Of a stretch of 17,510 nt of DNA, positions 7,529 through 14,923 are shown piece after piece. Source of the stretch: a bacterium (lineage in GTDB: Bacteria; Fidelibacterota; Marinisomatia; Marinisomatales; Marinisomataceae). The translations under genes and the position numbers were made by a program. The stretch is from NCBI GenBank assembly GCA_023255095.1, contig JALRJJ010000126.1, positions 1-17,510 on the forward strand. Reading direction: 5' to 3'. The notes beneath the pieces were generated by a model that was not told the origin of the DNA, did no database searches, and saw nothing but the letters and a program-made list of their open reading frames with translations. Positions within the stretch are counted from its first letter, which is position 1. Each line of letters begins with the position of its first letter.

Positions 7529-8255
7529 AACTAAAATTTTACTTTTTTTTGGAGTATGTACCCTTTTTGGATTTAATTCTAATTCAATAGAAAATGATAT
7601 GATTCAAAAAGCCGAGAGTTATTATGTAAAAGGGGAATTTCAGAATTCTATTGTAGTTTATGAAAGAATTCTTGAAATGAACCTACATAGCCCCTCAATT
7701 TACTTTAATCTTGGAAATGCATATTTCCAGATTAACGAATTAGGTAATTCTAGATGGGCTTATGAAACAGGCTTAATATATTTTCCAAGATCAAGTGAAT
7801 TAAGATCCAATTTTGAAACATTAAAAAAAACAATAACAAATGATATTGCTATTGATTCGAATACTTTTAACAGAATTTTAAAAATGGTGACTTTAAACGA
7901 ATTAATTAATTCCATTTGCGTTCTATTGTTTTTGTTAACAATTCTATTTATTCTTAGAAAATATAGAAAAATAAATGATATCTTTTATCCAAATTCTATT
8001 ATCATATTTTCTCTATTTTTTCTGACATTTATAATTATTTTAAAGGTGATTTTGTCAAAAGAATTCCAAGGAATTGTCATAGCAAACCAACCCGAAGTTT
8101 TTATTGAATTAGAAAATAAAATTATTGATAATAATATTGTCTTATTCGATGGAAATAAGGTTTCAATTATAAATCAAAAAAAGAATTTTTATGAAATTTC
8201 TTTAATTGATGGAAGAAAAGGTTGGATTAACAAAAATCAGTTAAGAAATTTATAG
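7512..8255 (+). CDS. batE: BatE, TPR and SH3-type membrane protein
   Basis: A 247-residue last member of the Bat cluster. It has an N-terminal hydrophobic signal or anchor (about 9-21), a TPR region (about 28-105, with AESYYVKGEFQNSIVVYERI and YFNLGNAYFQ), two closely spaced membrane helices (about 130-147 and 160-178) and a C-terminal bacterial SH3-like module (about 185-247) ending in GRKGWINKNQLRNL. This TPR-TM-SH3 order is the usual BatE layout. SH3b modules often contact cell wall or protein ligands. The start is TTG at 7512, inside the end of batD with 17 nt overlap; no ATG lies upstream of the TPRs. Confidence 0.85.
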   Translation: MKNQLKTKILLFFGVCTLFGFNSNSIENDMIQKAESYYVKGEFQNSIVVYERILEMNLHSPSIYFNLGNAYFQINELGNSRWAYETGLIYFPRSSELRSNFETLKKTITNDIAIDSNTFNRILKMVTLNELINSICVLLFLLTILFILRKYRKINDIFYPNSIIIFSLFFLTFIIILKVILSKEFQGIVIANQPEVFIELENKIIDNNIVLFDGNKVSIINQKKNFYEISLIDGRKGWINKNQLRNL

Positions 8256-8259
8256 TACT

Positions 8260-8676
8260 ATGTATCAAATTTTATTTCTGTTAATCTTATTTTCAAATGT
8301 GCTAATGGCTCAAGAATCGTCTACATTGAAGATCGACGACTTCAAAGATAATCCTCCAGCTTTTCCAAAGATAATCCTTCCGGGTTATGAAGAGGATAAA
8401 GAAAACAAAAATTCTTTTTTATTAAATGAAGAATTAGAAGGTTATCGGATTCAAGTTGCCACTTCGACTTCAGAAGAAAGTTTAATTTCAATTCGAACAA
8501 ATTTAGAAAAATTAACTAATGAAAAAATATATATCATATTTGAATTACCTAATTATAAAGTTCGAGTTGGCAATTATTTAAATCGAAAAGATGCGGAAGT
8601 ATTGCTTAAAAAATTAAGTCGAAATGGTTATCGATATGCATGGATTGTTCCAACTAAAATTGAGAGGAATAATTAA
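8260..8676 (+). CDS. Secreted SPOR-domain protein
   Basis: A 138-residue protein with a signal peptide (about 1-18, ending LMAQ), a linker rich in charged and Pro residues (about 19-60), and a SPOR domain (about 61-135). The domain begins YRIQVATS and ends with VRVGNYLNRKDAEVLLKKL and a final beta strand. SPOR domains bind glycan strands lacking stem peptides, typically at the division septum. No catalytic domain is attached, so it is likely a structural or adaptor protein in the periplasm or, if lipidated, at the outer membrane. I see no lipobox cysteine. It follows batE by 4 nt and overlaps yebC by 1 nt, so it is co-transcribed with both. Confidence 0.85.
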   Translation: MYQILFLLILFSNVLMAQESSTLKIDDFKDNPPAFPKIILPGYEEDKENKNSFLLNEELEGYRIQVATSTSEESLISIRTNLEKLTNEKIYIIFELPNYKVRVGNYLNRKDAEVLLKKLSRNGYRYAWIVPTKIERNN

Positions 8677-9407
8677 TGTCTGGGCATAGTAAGTGGTCTA
8701 CAATTAAAAGAAAGAAAGGTGCTCTTGATCAAAAAAGAGGCAAGTCTTTTTCTGTATTATCAAAAGAGATAACTATTGCCTCTCGTTTAGGAGGAGGAAG
8801 TATTGATGAAAATCCAAGGCTTAGATTAGCCGTTAAAAAAGCTAAAAGCTTGAATATGCCTAACGCGAATATTGATAAGGCTATTAAAAAAGGTACTGGA
8901 GAAATAGAAGGCTTATCCATTGAAGAAGTAACTTACGAAGGTTATGGCCCATTTGGTGTCGCATTCTTAATTGAAGGTGCAACCGATAATAAAAATAGAA
9001 CTGTAGCTGACATTAGACACGGTTTTAATAAGTTTGGTGGTTCATTAGGACAAAATGGTAGCGTAGCATGGAATTTTAATAGATTCGGTGTAATTCAGAT
9101 TAGTTGTAGCAACTATGAAGAAGAGAAAGTTTTTGATTTATCTGTTCAATGCGATGCAAAAGATTTCTTAATTGATGATGATGTCTACCGATTAATTTTT
9201 AATCCAAATGATTTATACTCTAATGTTGAAAAAATTGAAAAAAATGGTATTGAAATTGAAAATTCATTTTTAGCATTTTTACCAAATGAATATGTATCTT
9301 TACATGTAGAAGAATTTTCTAAAGTGAACGATTTAATAGATTTTCTTGATGAATTAGAAGACGTTCAAAATGTTTTTACAAATTTAACTTTAAAGGAAGA
9401 CTCTTGA
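8676..9407 (+). CDS. yebC: YebC/PmpR family protein (TACO1 homologue)
   Basis: The full-length 243-residue family pattern is present from the first residue: MSGHSKWSTIKRKKG, then the basic helical region to about 75, the GYGPFGVAFLIE stretch (about 89-100) and TDNKNRTVADIRHGF. The family was long annotated as a transcriptional regulator. Work on bacterial YebC and mitochondrial TACO1 shows a role in translation, relieving ribosome stalling on problematic motifs such as proline runs. Linkage to ruvC and ruvA is widespread in bacteria and seen here. The start ATG shares its A with the stop of the SPOR gene; the stop TGA overlaps the TTG start of ruvC. Confidence 0.95.
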   Translation: MSGHSKWSTIKRKKGALDQKRGKSFSVLSKEITIASRLGGGSIDENPRLRLAVKKAKSLNMPNANIDKAIKKGTGEIEGLSIEEVTYEGYGPFGVAFLIEGATDNKNRTVADIRHGFNKFGGSLGQNGSVAWNFNRFGVIQISCSNYEEEKVFDLSVQCDAKDFLIDDDVYRLIFNPNDLYSNVEKIEKNGIEIENSFLAFLPNEYVSLHVEEFSKVNDLIDFLDELEDVQNVFTNLTLKEDS

Positions 9408-9871
9408 TTGTTGTTGGATTTGACCCAGGGCTAGCTAATACTGGATTTTCAGTTGTTGAAAAAAAATCAAATGATTTTTTTTTGATTGATGCGGGTGTAA
9501 TAAATCCAAAAGTGAAAGATCCATTAGAGCTTAGAATTCATACCATTTTTAATGAATCATTAAAAATTATTAAAAAGTTTCATCCAAATTATGTAGCAAT
9601 TGAAAATGTTTTTTTTGGAAAAAATGTTCAATCGGCAATTAAACTTGGTCAGGCAAAGGCTGCAATTATGCTTGCAGCAACAGATTTAGAAGTCAAATTA
9701 GTTGATTACACTCCAAGAGAAATTAAGCAATCAATTACTGGAAATGGTTCTGCTTCAAAAGACCAAGTTGAGTTTATGGTGAAAAAAATATTTAAATTAA
9801 ATGACGGATTTAATAAAAAAGACATATCAGATGCTATCGCAATTGGTTGGTGTGCTTTAAACAGAATATGA
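9404..9871 (+). CDS. ruvC: Holliday junction endonuclease RuvC
   Basis: RuvC resolves four-way DNA junctions made during homologous recombination by paired incisions, working with the RuvAB branch migration motor. All four acidic catalytic residues are in place: Asp7 (GFDPG), Glu67 (VAIENVFFGKN), Asp140 and Asp143 (KKDISDAIAIG). At 155 residues it is close to the usual 160-175. The start is TTG 9404, supported by AAGGAAG (9393-9399) and by the exact fit of the family's N-terminal strand. It overlaps the yebC stop by 4 nt, and its own stop overlaps the ruvA ATG by 4 nt. Confidence 0.95.
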   Translation: MIVVGFDPGLANTGFSVVEKKSNDFFLIDAGVINPKVKDPLELRIHTIFNESLKIIKKFHPNYVAIENVFFGKNVQSAIKLGQAKAAIMLAATDLEVKLVDYTPREIKQSITGNGSASKDQVEFMVKKIFKLNDGFNKKDISDAIAIGWCALNRI

Positions 9872-10458
9872 TCGATTCAATTACAGGAATTATAAAGTCA
9901 AAATCCCCATCAGAACTTAAAGTTTCTAATGGGGGGTTCGTACTTAAAATTAATATTTGTATTAAAGATTTTGAATTAGTTGGAGAATTGGGGTCCGAAA
10001 TAACTATCTTAACATATTTAAATGTCAAAGAAGATTTATTGGAGTTATACGGATTTATTGATGAGGATAGACGAAATATTTTTTTAAAACTGATTCAAGT
10101 TTCAGGCATTGGACCAAAAACAGCTATCGGACTATTATCAAATATTACTGTTGAATCATTTAAGCAAAATATACTATCTGAGGATCATAATTCTTTAAGC
10201 TTAATTCCAGGAATAGGTCCTAAAACTGCGAAAAGAATTATCATTGAACTTAAAGAAAAAATTTCAAGTTCTTTCACAAATAAAACCTCAATTAATTCTA
10301 TTCAATTTTCCTATGATGATTTATTTACTGCAATATCCTCTCTAGGTTATAAAAAAAATCAGATTGATAAAGCAGTTCAAAGATTATTTTCTGAGAGCAA
10401 TTCAGAAAATATTCAAATTGAAGATGCAATTAGGCGAATTTTAACAATCATCAAATAA
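9868..10458 (+). CDS. ruvA: Holliday junction branch migration subunit RuvA
   Basis: RuvA tetramers hold the Holliday junction open and load the RuvB motor. Numbering from ATG 9868 (196 residues), domain I is the OB fold beginning MIDSITGII. Domain II has the two helix-hairpin-helix motifs, VSGIGPKTAIGLL (about 73-85) and IPGIGPKTAKRII (about 108-120). Domain III is the C-terminal RuvB-contacting helix bundle (about 147-196). I chose ATG 9868 over an upstream in-frame TTG at 9847 because it forms the ATGA overlap with the ruvC stop and matches the family N-terminus exactly. ruvB is not adjacent; gcvT follows after 8 nt. Confidence 0.94.
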   Translation: MIDSITGIIKSKSPSELKVSNGGFVLKINICIKDFELVGELGSEITILTYLNVKEDLLELYGFIDEDRRNIFLKLIQVSGIGPKTAIGLLSNITVESFKQNILSEDHNSLSLIPGIGPKTAKRIIIELKEKISSSFTNKTSINSIQFSYDDLFTAISSLGYKKNQIDKAVQRLFSESNSENIQIEDAIRRILTIIK

Positions 10459-10466
10459 CTAGAACC

Positions 10467-11528
10467 TTGAAAAAAACTATATTATATCACCAACATGAAA
10501 TGCTAAACGCAAAGTTTGTTGACTTTGCAGGTTTTCAGATGCCAATTCAGTACCAGGGTATAATCTTAGAACATAATTATGTTAGAAATAGCGTTGGAAT
10601 CTTTGATGTAAGTCATATGGGACAATTCAAGATTTCTGGTAGCAATGCAAAAGATTTCATTCAAAAAATTACTTCAAATGATATAAATAAATTAACCCCT
10701 GGTAAAGCTCAATATTCCTTATTAATTAACTTTGATGGAAAGATTGTTGATGATTTAATCATTTATCATCTTGATGACTATTACTTAATGGTTGTCAATG
10801 CTTCCAATATAGAAAAAAATGAATCTTGGATATTAGGCCAGATTGATCAAGGTGTTATTTTTGAAAATCTTTCTGATGAGATGGGTTTAATAGCAGTGCA
10901 AGGACCTAAGTCAAGATCTGTGCTTCAAAATTTATTCCCAGAAATTTTAAATTTAAATTTTTATGAAAATACCTTAATGAAAAATCAAGTATTTATTGCT
11001 CGGACAGGATATACCGGAGAGCTTGGTTTTGAAATTTACGCTTTTAATCACCGATTAAACGAAATTTGGGATAATCTATTATCAATTGATGGGGTTCACC
11101 CGGTTGGTTTAGGGTGTAGAGATTCTCTTAGGCTAGAAATGGGATATTGTCTTTATGGGAATGAAATTTCAGAAAACGAGAATCCATATGAAGCAGGGTT
11201 GGGGTGGGTAACAAAAACCTCAACAAATTTTATTGGTGCTAATAAACTGATCGATTGTTTACCTTCTAAGAAGTTAATTGCATTAACAATGGTTGATAGA
11301 GGAATTCCTAGAAAAGGGTATAAAATTTTCTCAGCAAGTTCAAAAGAAGAAATTGGCTATGTAACTAGTGGAGTATTTTCACCTTCACTTCAAAAAGGTA
11401 TTTGTTTAGCTTATGTCGAATCTTCATTTTCAAAAGAGAAAGATTTTTTTATATCAATTAGAGATAACTATTTAAGATTAATAAGAAATTCTCTTCCTTT
11501 TTTTAAGGAAGGAACATTGTATTCATGA
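10467..11528 (+). CDS. gcvT: Glycine cleavage system T protein (aminomethyltransferase)
   Basis: GcvT transfers the aminomethyl group from lipoylated GcvH to tetrahydrofolate, giving 5,10-methylene-THF and ammonia. Family landmarks in order: FVDFAGFQMPIQY (about 18-30), GIFDVSHMGQ (about 44-53), VVNASNIEKN (about 108-117), ARTGYTGELGFEIY (about 178-191), GLGCRDSLRLEMGYCLYGNE (about 215-234), EAGLGWVTK (about 242-250) and GYVTSGVFSP in the C-terminal barrel. At 353 residues it is of normal length. The start is TTG at 10467: MKKTILYHQH lines up with the usual MKKTPLYxxH opening, and no ATG fits. gcvH and gcvP are not in the window. Its stop overlaps ftsK as ATGA. Confidence 0.95.
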   Translation: MKKTILYHQHEMLNAKFVDFAGFQMPIQYQGIILEHNYVRNSVGIFDVSHMGQFKISGSNAKDFIQKITSNDINKLTPGKAQYSLLINFDGKIVDDLIIYHLDDYYLMVVNASNIEKNESWILGQIDQGVIFENLSDEMGLIAVQGPKSRSVLQNLFPEILNLNFYENTLMKNQVFIARTGYTGELGFEIYAFNHRLNEIWDNLLSIDGVHPVGLGCRDSLRLEMGYCLYGNEISENENPYEAGLGWVTKTSTNFIGANKLIDCLPSKKLIALTMVDRGIPRKGYKIFSASSKEEIGYVTSGVFSPSLQKGICLAYVESSFSKEKDFFISIRDNYLRLIRNSLPFFKEGTLYS

Positions 11529-13825
11529 GAGAGAAATTTAAAATACAACTCATAGGTTGGCTACTTGCCCTTTTTTCATTTCTTATCGTAGGCGCAATTT
11601 TAACTTATGATTTTTCTGAAGATCCAAATTTATTTGCTAAAGAGATTAAAAACCCATTTGGAATTACTGGAATATATATTGGTTATTATTTAGTGAAACT
11701 TGGATTTGGCTATGGGTCATTGTTAATTCCTGCTGCATTATTCTCTTTATCAATATTTTTAATCTCAAATAAGAAAATCAGTCTTCTGGGTCTTTTACAG
11801 AGGATACAATATGAATTGATTTTTTTGTTCTTAATCTCTATTACATTAGGATTTATAGAAAATGTGTTTTTGAATAAAGATACTTTGTCTTTTCAGTTCT
11901 CAGGATATATTGGAGGAATTATTTTTTCAACAGTTTTTGATTGGCTTGGTGCTTATGGTTCATTGTCTGCTTTAATTTTCACTTGGTTTTTAATTTTACA
12001 ATCTATTTTTAGGTGGGATTTTAAAAAGCTTTACCAGCAATTTTTTAAAACAATTTCATCTATTAAGATTCCTAAAGTAAGAATTCCTGAGATTAAAATT
12101 TCAACAATTAAGAATAAAAGTGATAGTGTTGTTAAAAAAAGTATAATTGATGATAGTCAATTTAAAAATGATATTTTAAAAACTGAAGAGGAGTTAACTG
12201 AATCAATAAAAAAACAGGAAGAATTTATTGAAGATCACTTTTTTAATGATGAGGATAAAATTCCAAGTCCTAATGAGGAAGATATCGAAGTAATTGAAAA
12301 TAATATAAATATTGAAAAAGGTATAGTTGAATTAGAAGCAGATATTGATGAATCTAGAACTAATTCTTTTCTTTTTAAAGATTGGAAGTTCCCATCAACT
12401 GATTTATTACTTTCAGAAAATTCGAGCGAAAATGACTTAAATGATGATGAGCTCAAAGAAAGATCTGATTTTCTAAAAATCTCATTATCAAATTTTGGAG
12501 TAGAAGGTGAGACAGGTTCTATAAAAACTGGTCCAGTTATTACTTTATTTGAACTAGAACCTGCCCAGGGTGTAAGAGTTAATAAATTTGTGCAATTATC
12601 TGATGACATTGCTCGAGTTATGGAAGCAAAAAGTGTAAGAATTATAGCACCAATTCCTGGAACTAATCTTGTTGGAGTTGAAATCCCCAATAAGAATCCT
12701 CAAACAATATATTTAAAATCAGTCATAAATTCAGAAAAATATCTTAATTCTAGAGCTAAATTAAAACTTGCTATAGGAAAAGGTACATTGGGCGAGATTT
12801 CAATCCTTGATTTAACTGAAATGCCTCATTTATTAATTGCAGGAACAACTGGTTCTGGAAAGTCTGTATCATTAAATACTATTATTGTAAGCCTTCTTTA
12901 TCAACTCAAACCAGATGAAGTAAAATTTGTTATTATTGATCCTAAGAAAGTTGAAATGTCATTATACAAAGGGCTTGAAAAACATTATTTATTAAAGTTT
13001 GATGGAATTGATGAGTCAATCATTACAAAAAAAGATAATGCTATTTTAGCCTTGAGGTCCCTAGAAAAGCAAATGGATACGCGATATGATATCCTTGCTG
13101 AGGCAGGCAAAAGAAATATTGACGAATATAATCAGGAAATGAAAAAGGCTAAGAAAGAAATAATGCCATATATCATTCTAATGATTGACGAGCTTGCAGA
13201 TTTAATGATGTATAGTCCAAGAGATGTAGAGACACCTATCGCCCGTTTAGCCCAATTGGCTAGGGCAGTTGGAATCCATTTAATCGTTGCGACGCAGAGA
13301 CCTTCAGTTGATGTTATAACAGGAGTCATCAAAGCCAATTTTCCAGCTAGAATTGCATTTCAGGTTGCGACAAGAATTGATTCAAGAACAATTCTAGATG
13401 AAATTGGTGCTGATAAATTGATTGGAAAAGGTGACATGTTGTATCAAAAACCTGGATCTTCTTCACCTATTAGAATGCACGGAGCATTTGTGACACTTAA
13501 AGAAATTGAAGATTTGGTAAGCCATATCGCTAATCAACCTGAACCAAATGAATTAATAATTGAAACAGTAAAATCTGATACAAATTCTTCTTCTAATCTA
13601 GGCGATAGCATTGAGGATGAATTATTAACTCAAGCAATTGAATTAGTTGTTACAAATAATCAGGGTTCGATTTCCTTACTTCAGAGAAGACTATCTATTG
13701 GATATTCTAGGGCAGCAAGACTAATTGATGAGATGGAAAGACTTAAAATTGTCGGTCCTTTTACGGGAAGTAAAGCTAGAGAGGTTTTAGTTGATGAATC
13801 CTATCTTGAGATGATTGATGAATAA
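11525..13825 (+). CDS. ftsK: DNA translocase FtsK/SpoIIIE
   Basis: A 766-residue septal DNA pump that clears and aligns the chromosome termini during division. The N-terminal membrane domain has about four hydrophobic segments (roughly 8-28, 50-80, 92-113 and 127-162). A highly acidic low-complexity linker (about 205-305) follows. The motor has the alpha and beta domains with Walker A GTTGSGKS (440-447), Walker B LMIDE (552-556) and RIDSRTILDEIGADKLIGKGDMLY. The C-terminal gamma winged helix (about 695-766, GSISLLQRRLSIGYSRAARL) is intact; in characterised FtsK it reads the orienting KOPS sequences and activates XerD. It is linked by 4-nt overlap to gcvT and by 8-nt overlap to the LolA-like gene. 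Confidence 0.96.
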   Translation: MREKFKIQLIGWLLALFSFLIVGAILTYDFSEDPNLFAKEIKNPFGITGIYIGYYLVKLGFGYGSLLIPAALFSLSIFLISNKKISLLGLLQRIQYELIFLFLISITLGFIENVFLNKDTLSFQFSGYIGGIIFSTVFDWLGAYGSLSALIFTWFLILQSIFRWDFKKLYQQFFKTISSIKIPKVRIPEIKISTIKNKSDSVVKKSIIDDSQFKNDILKTEEELTESIKKQEEFIEDHFFNDEDKIPSPNEEDIEVIENNINIEKGIVELEADIDESRTNSFLFKDWKFPSTDLLLSENSSENDLNDDELKERSDFLKISLSNFGVEGETGSIKTGPVITLFELEPAQGVRVNKFVQLSDDIARVMEAKSVRIIAPIPGTNLVGVEIPNKNPQTIYLKSVINSEKYLNSRAKLKLAIGKGTLGEISILDLTEMPHLLIAGTTGSGKSVSLNTIIVSLLYQLKPDEVKFVIIDPKKVEMSLYKGLEKHYLLKFDGIDESIITKKDNAILALRSLEKQMDTRYDILAEAGKRNIDEYNQEMKKAKKEIMPYIILMIDELADLMMYSPRDVETPIARLAQLARAVGIHLIVATQRPSVDVITGVIKANFPARIAFQVATRIDSRTILDEIGADKLIGKGDMLYQKPGSSSPIRMHGAFVTLKEIEDLVSHIANQPEPNELIIETVKSDTNSSSNLGDSIEDELLTQAIELVVTNNQGSISLLQRRLSIGYSRAARLIDEMERLKIVGPFTGSKAREVLVDESYLEMIDE

Positions 13826-14378
13826 TTTCTTTTCAAGCTTAGTATTTTTTATATCTTTAATCAATGCTCAAACTGCTGAAAAAAATATTGAAAATTTTAT
13901 CACTGGCTTAAATAATCATCAGTTGGAAATTGAAGTAATAAATGAAGATTCAAAAAACTATATTGCTATTTTGTCGATTTATAATGATGATTTATATTTT
14001 GATACAACAAGTTTTGATTCTTTAATAACAGTCATTCAAGGAAATCAGATTTCAACTTTTGATTTTTCTAAAAATAAAGTGATTAAAGAAAATTTTGAAA
14101 TTTCCCTTCTCGATTTTTTTCAAACAAAAAACTTATCTAAGCTTCAGTTGATTTCTAGTGTTACTAATGGAAGTCAAGTGAACTATAAGTTTATTTATCA
14201 AGATCAGAATATTAATGTAGTTTTTGATAAAGAATCACAATTGATTTCTTATCTAGAAGTTTTTCAAGATGAAATAAATATTTTTAAATCAAACATTTTA
14301 AGAAAAGCAGGTTTTGATTTAGATAGTCTTTATTGGACTCAAGATACAAAATGGGAAATTATCGATTGGACAGAATAA
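13818..14378 (+). CDS. LolA-like outer-membrane lipoprotein carrier protein
   Basis: A 186-residue exported protein with a signal peptide (about 1-18, ending LINAQ). A Lol-type region follows, rich in alternating beta strands: DDLYFDTTSFDSLITVIQGNQISTFDFS, then YKFIYQDQNINVVFDKES and LISYLEVF. LolA shuttles lipoproteins across the periplasm from LolCDE to the outer membrane. The similarity is in fold pattern and context rather than strict motifs. The position directly after ftsK matches the ftsK-lolA order seen in proteobacteria and strengthens the call. I take ATG 13818 as the start; a TTG lies one codon earlier. It overlaps the ftsK stop by 8 nt. LolB and LolCDE are not in the window. Confidence 0.65.
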   Translation: MNNFFSSLVFFISLINAQTAEKNIENFITGLNNHQLEIEVINEDSKNYIAILSIYNDDLYFDTTSFDSLITVIQGNQISTFDFSKNKVIKENFEISLLDFFQTKNLSKLQLISSVTNGSQVNYKFIYQDQNINVVFDKESQLISYLEVFQDEINIFKSNILRKAGFDLDSLYWTQDTKWEIIDWTE

Positions 14379-14923
14379 TTAAATTTGATGCTATATTTTT
14401 TGATCGAGACGGTACAATTAATGAAGATCTTTTTGGTTATATTAATTCTTTAGAAGAGTTTAAATATTTTTCATTCAGTTTAGAGGCATTAAAAAACTTT
14501 TCATCTTTAACTGACAATTTTTTTATTGTTACCAATCAATCTGGATTAGAAACTGGAGTTGTTAAGCTTGAGAATTTAGAATTAATTAATCAAAAAATTT
14601 TTTCTGATTTTAAAAAAATGAAACTTCCCCTCAAGAAGATTTATTATGCTAATAGTTATAAAGAGGGATTTGATGAAATGAGAAAACCTGGTATTGGAAT
14701 GTTTAATATTGCAAAAAGTGAATTTGACATTAATCTTGAAAATTCACTTATGATCGGTGATACTTATTCGGATATGCTTGCTGGAAAAAGAGTTGGCATG
14801 AAAACAATTTTTTTAAGAACTGGTTTTGGAGAAAGATATTTAGCACAGGTAAAAGCTGAAAATATTGCTGATTTAATTTGCGATAATTTACTTACGGCGT
14901 CCTTGGAGGTAATATTAAAATAG
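14351..14923 (+). CDS. HAD-superfamily phosphatase, GmhB-like
   Basis: Resembles GmhB, which removes the 7-phosphate from D-glycero-D-manno-heptose 1,7-bisphosphate in LPS heptose synthesis. The HAD motifs are complete: FFDRDGTIN with nucleophile Asp18 and acid/base Asp20, VTNQSG (motif II Thr), MRKPG (motif III Lys) and MIGDTYSDML (motif IV). The overall layout follows GmhB closely, including IYY and LRTGFG. However, the zinc loop of classical GmhB (CPHH...CDC before RKP) is replaced by ANSY...DEM, so no zinc ligands remain. The substrate is therefore uncertain. The start is ambiguous: ATG 14351 is used here, a TTG at 14366 would start closer to the usual N-terminus, and a TTG at 14333 is also open. 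It overlaps the LolA-like gene by 28 nt. Confidence 0.8.
   Translation: MGNYRLDRIIKFDAIFFDRDGTINEDLFGYINSLEEFKYFSFSLEALKNFSSLTDNFFIVTNQSGLETGVVKLENLELINQKIFSDFKKMKLPLKKIYYANSYKEGFDEMRKPGIGMFNIAKSEFDINLENSLMIGDTYSDMLAGKRVGMKTIFLRTGFGERYLAQVKAENIADLICDNLLTASLEVILK
14905..14909 (+). promoter_or_regulatory. Strong Shine-Dalgarno sequence for ddl
   Basis: GGAGG, within GGAGGTAAT inside the end of the GmhB-like gene, stands 4 nt before an in-frame ATT (14914) and 10 nt before an in-frame ATA (14920). It is the best anti-16S match that I noticed ahead of any gene in this window. It indicates that initiation really happens here despite the absence of ATG, GTG or TTG. Confidence 0.7.

Noticed and set aside
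9847..9867. Upstream TTG start for ruvA
   Set aside because: It would add seven residues not found in the family. ATG 9868 overlaps the ruvC stop as ATGA and matches the RuvA N-terminus.
12235..12690. 151-residue reading frame antisense to ftsK
   Set aside because: It is the serine-rich shadow of the acidic linker and alpha domain of ftsK; no domain, no initiation signal.
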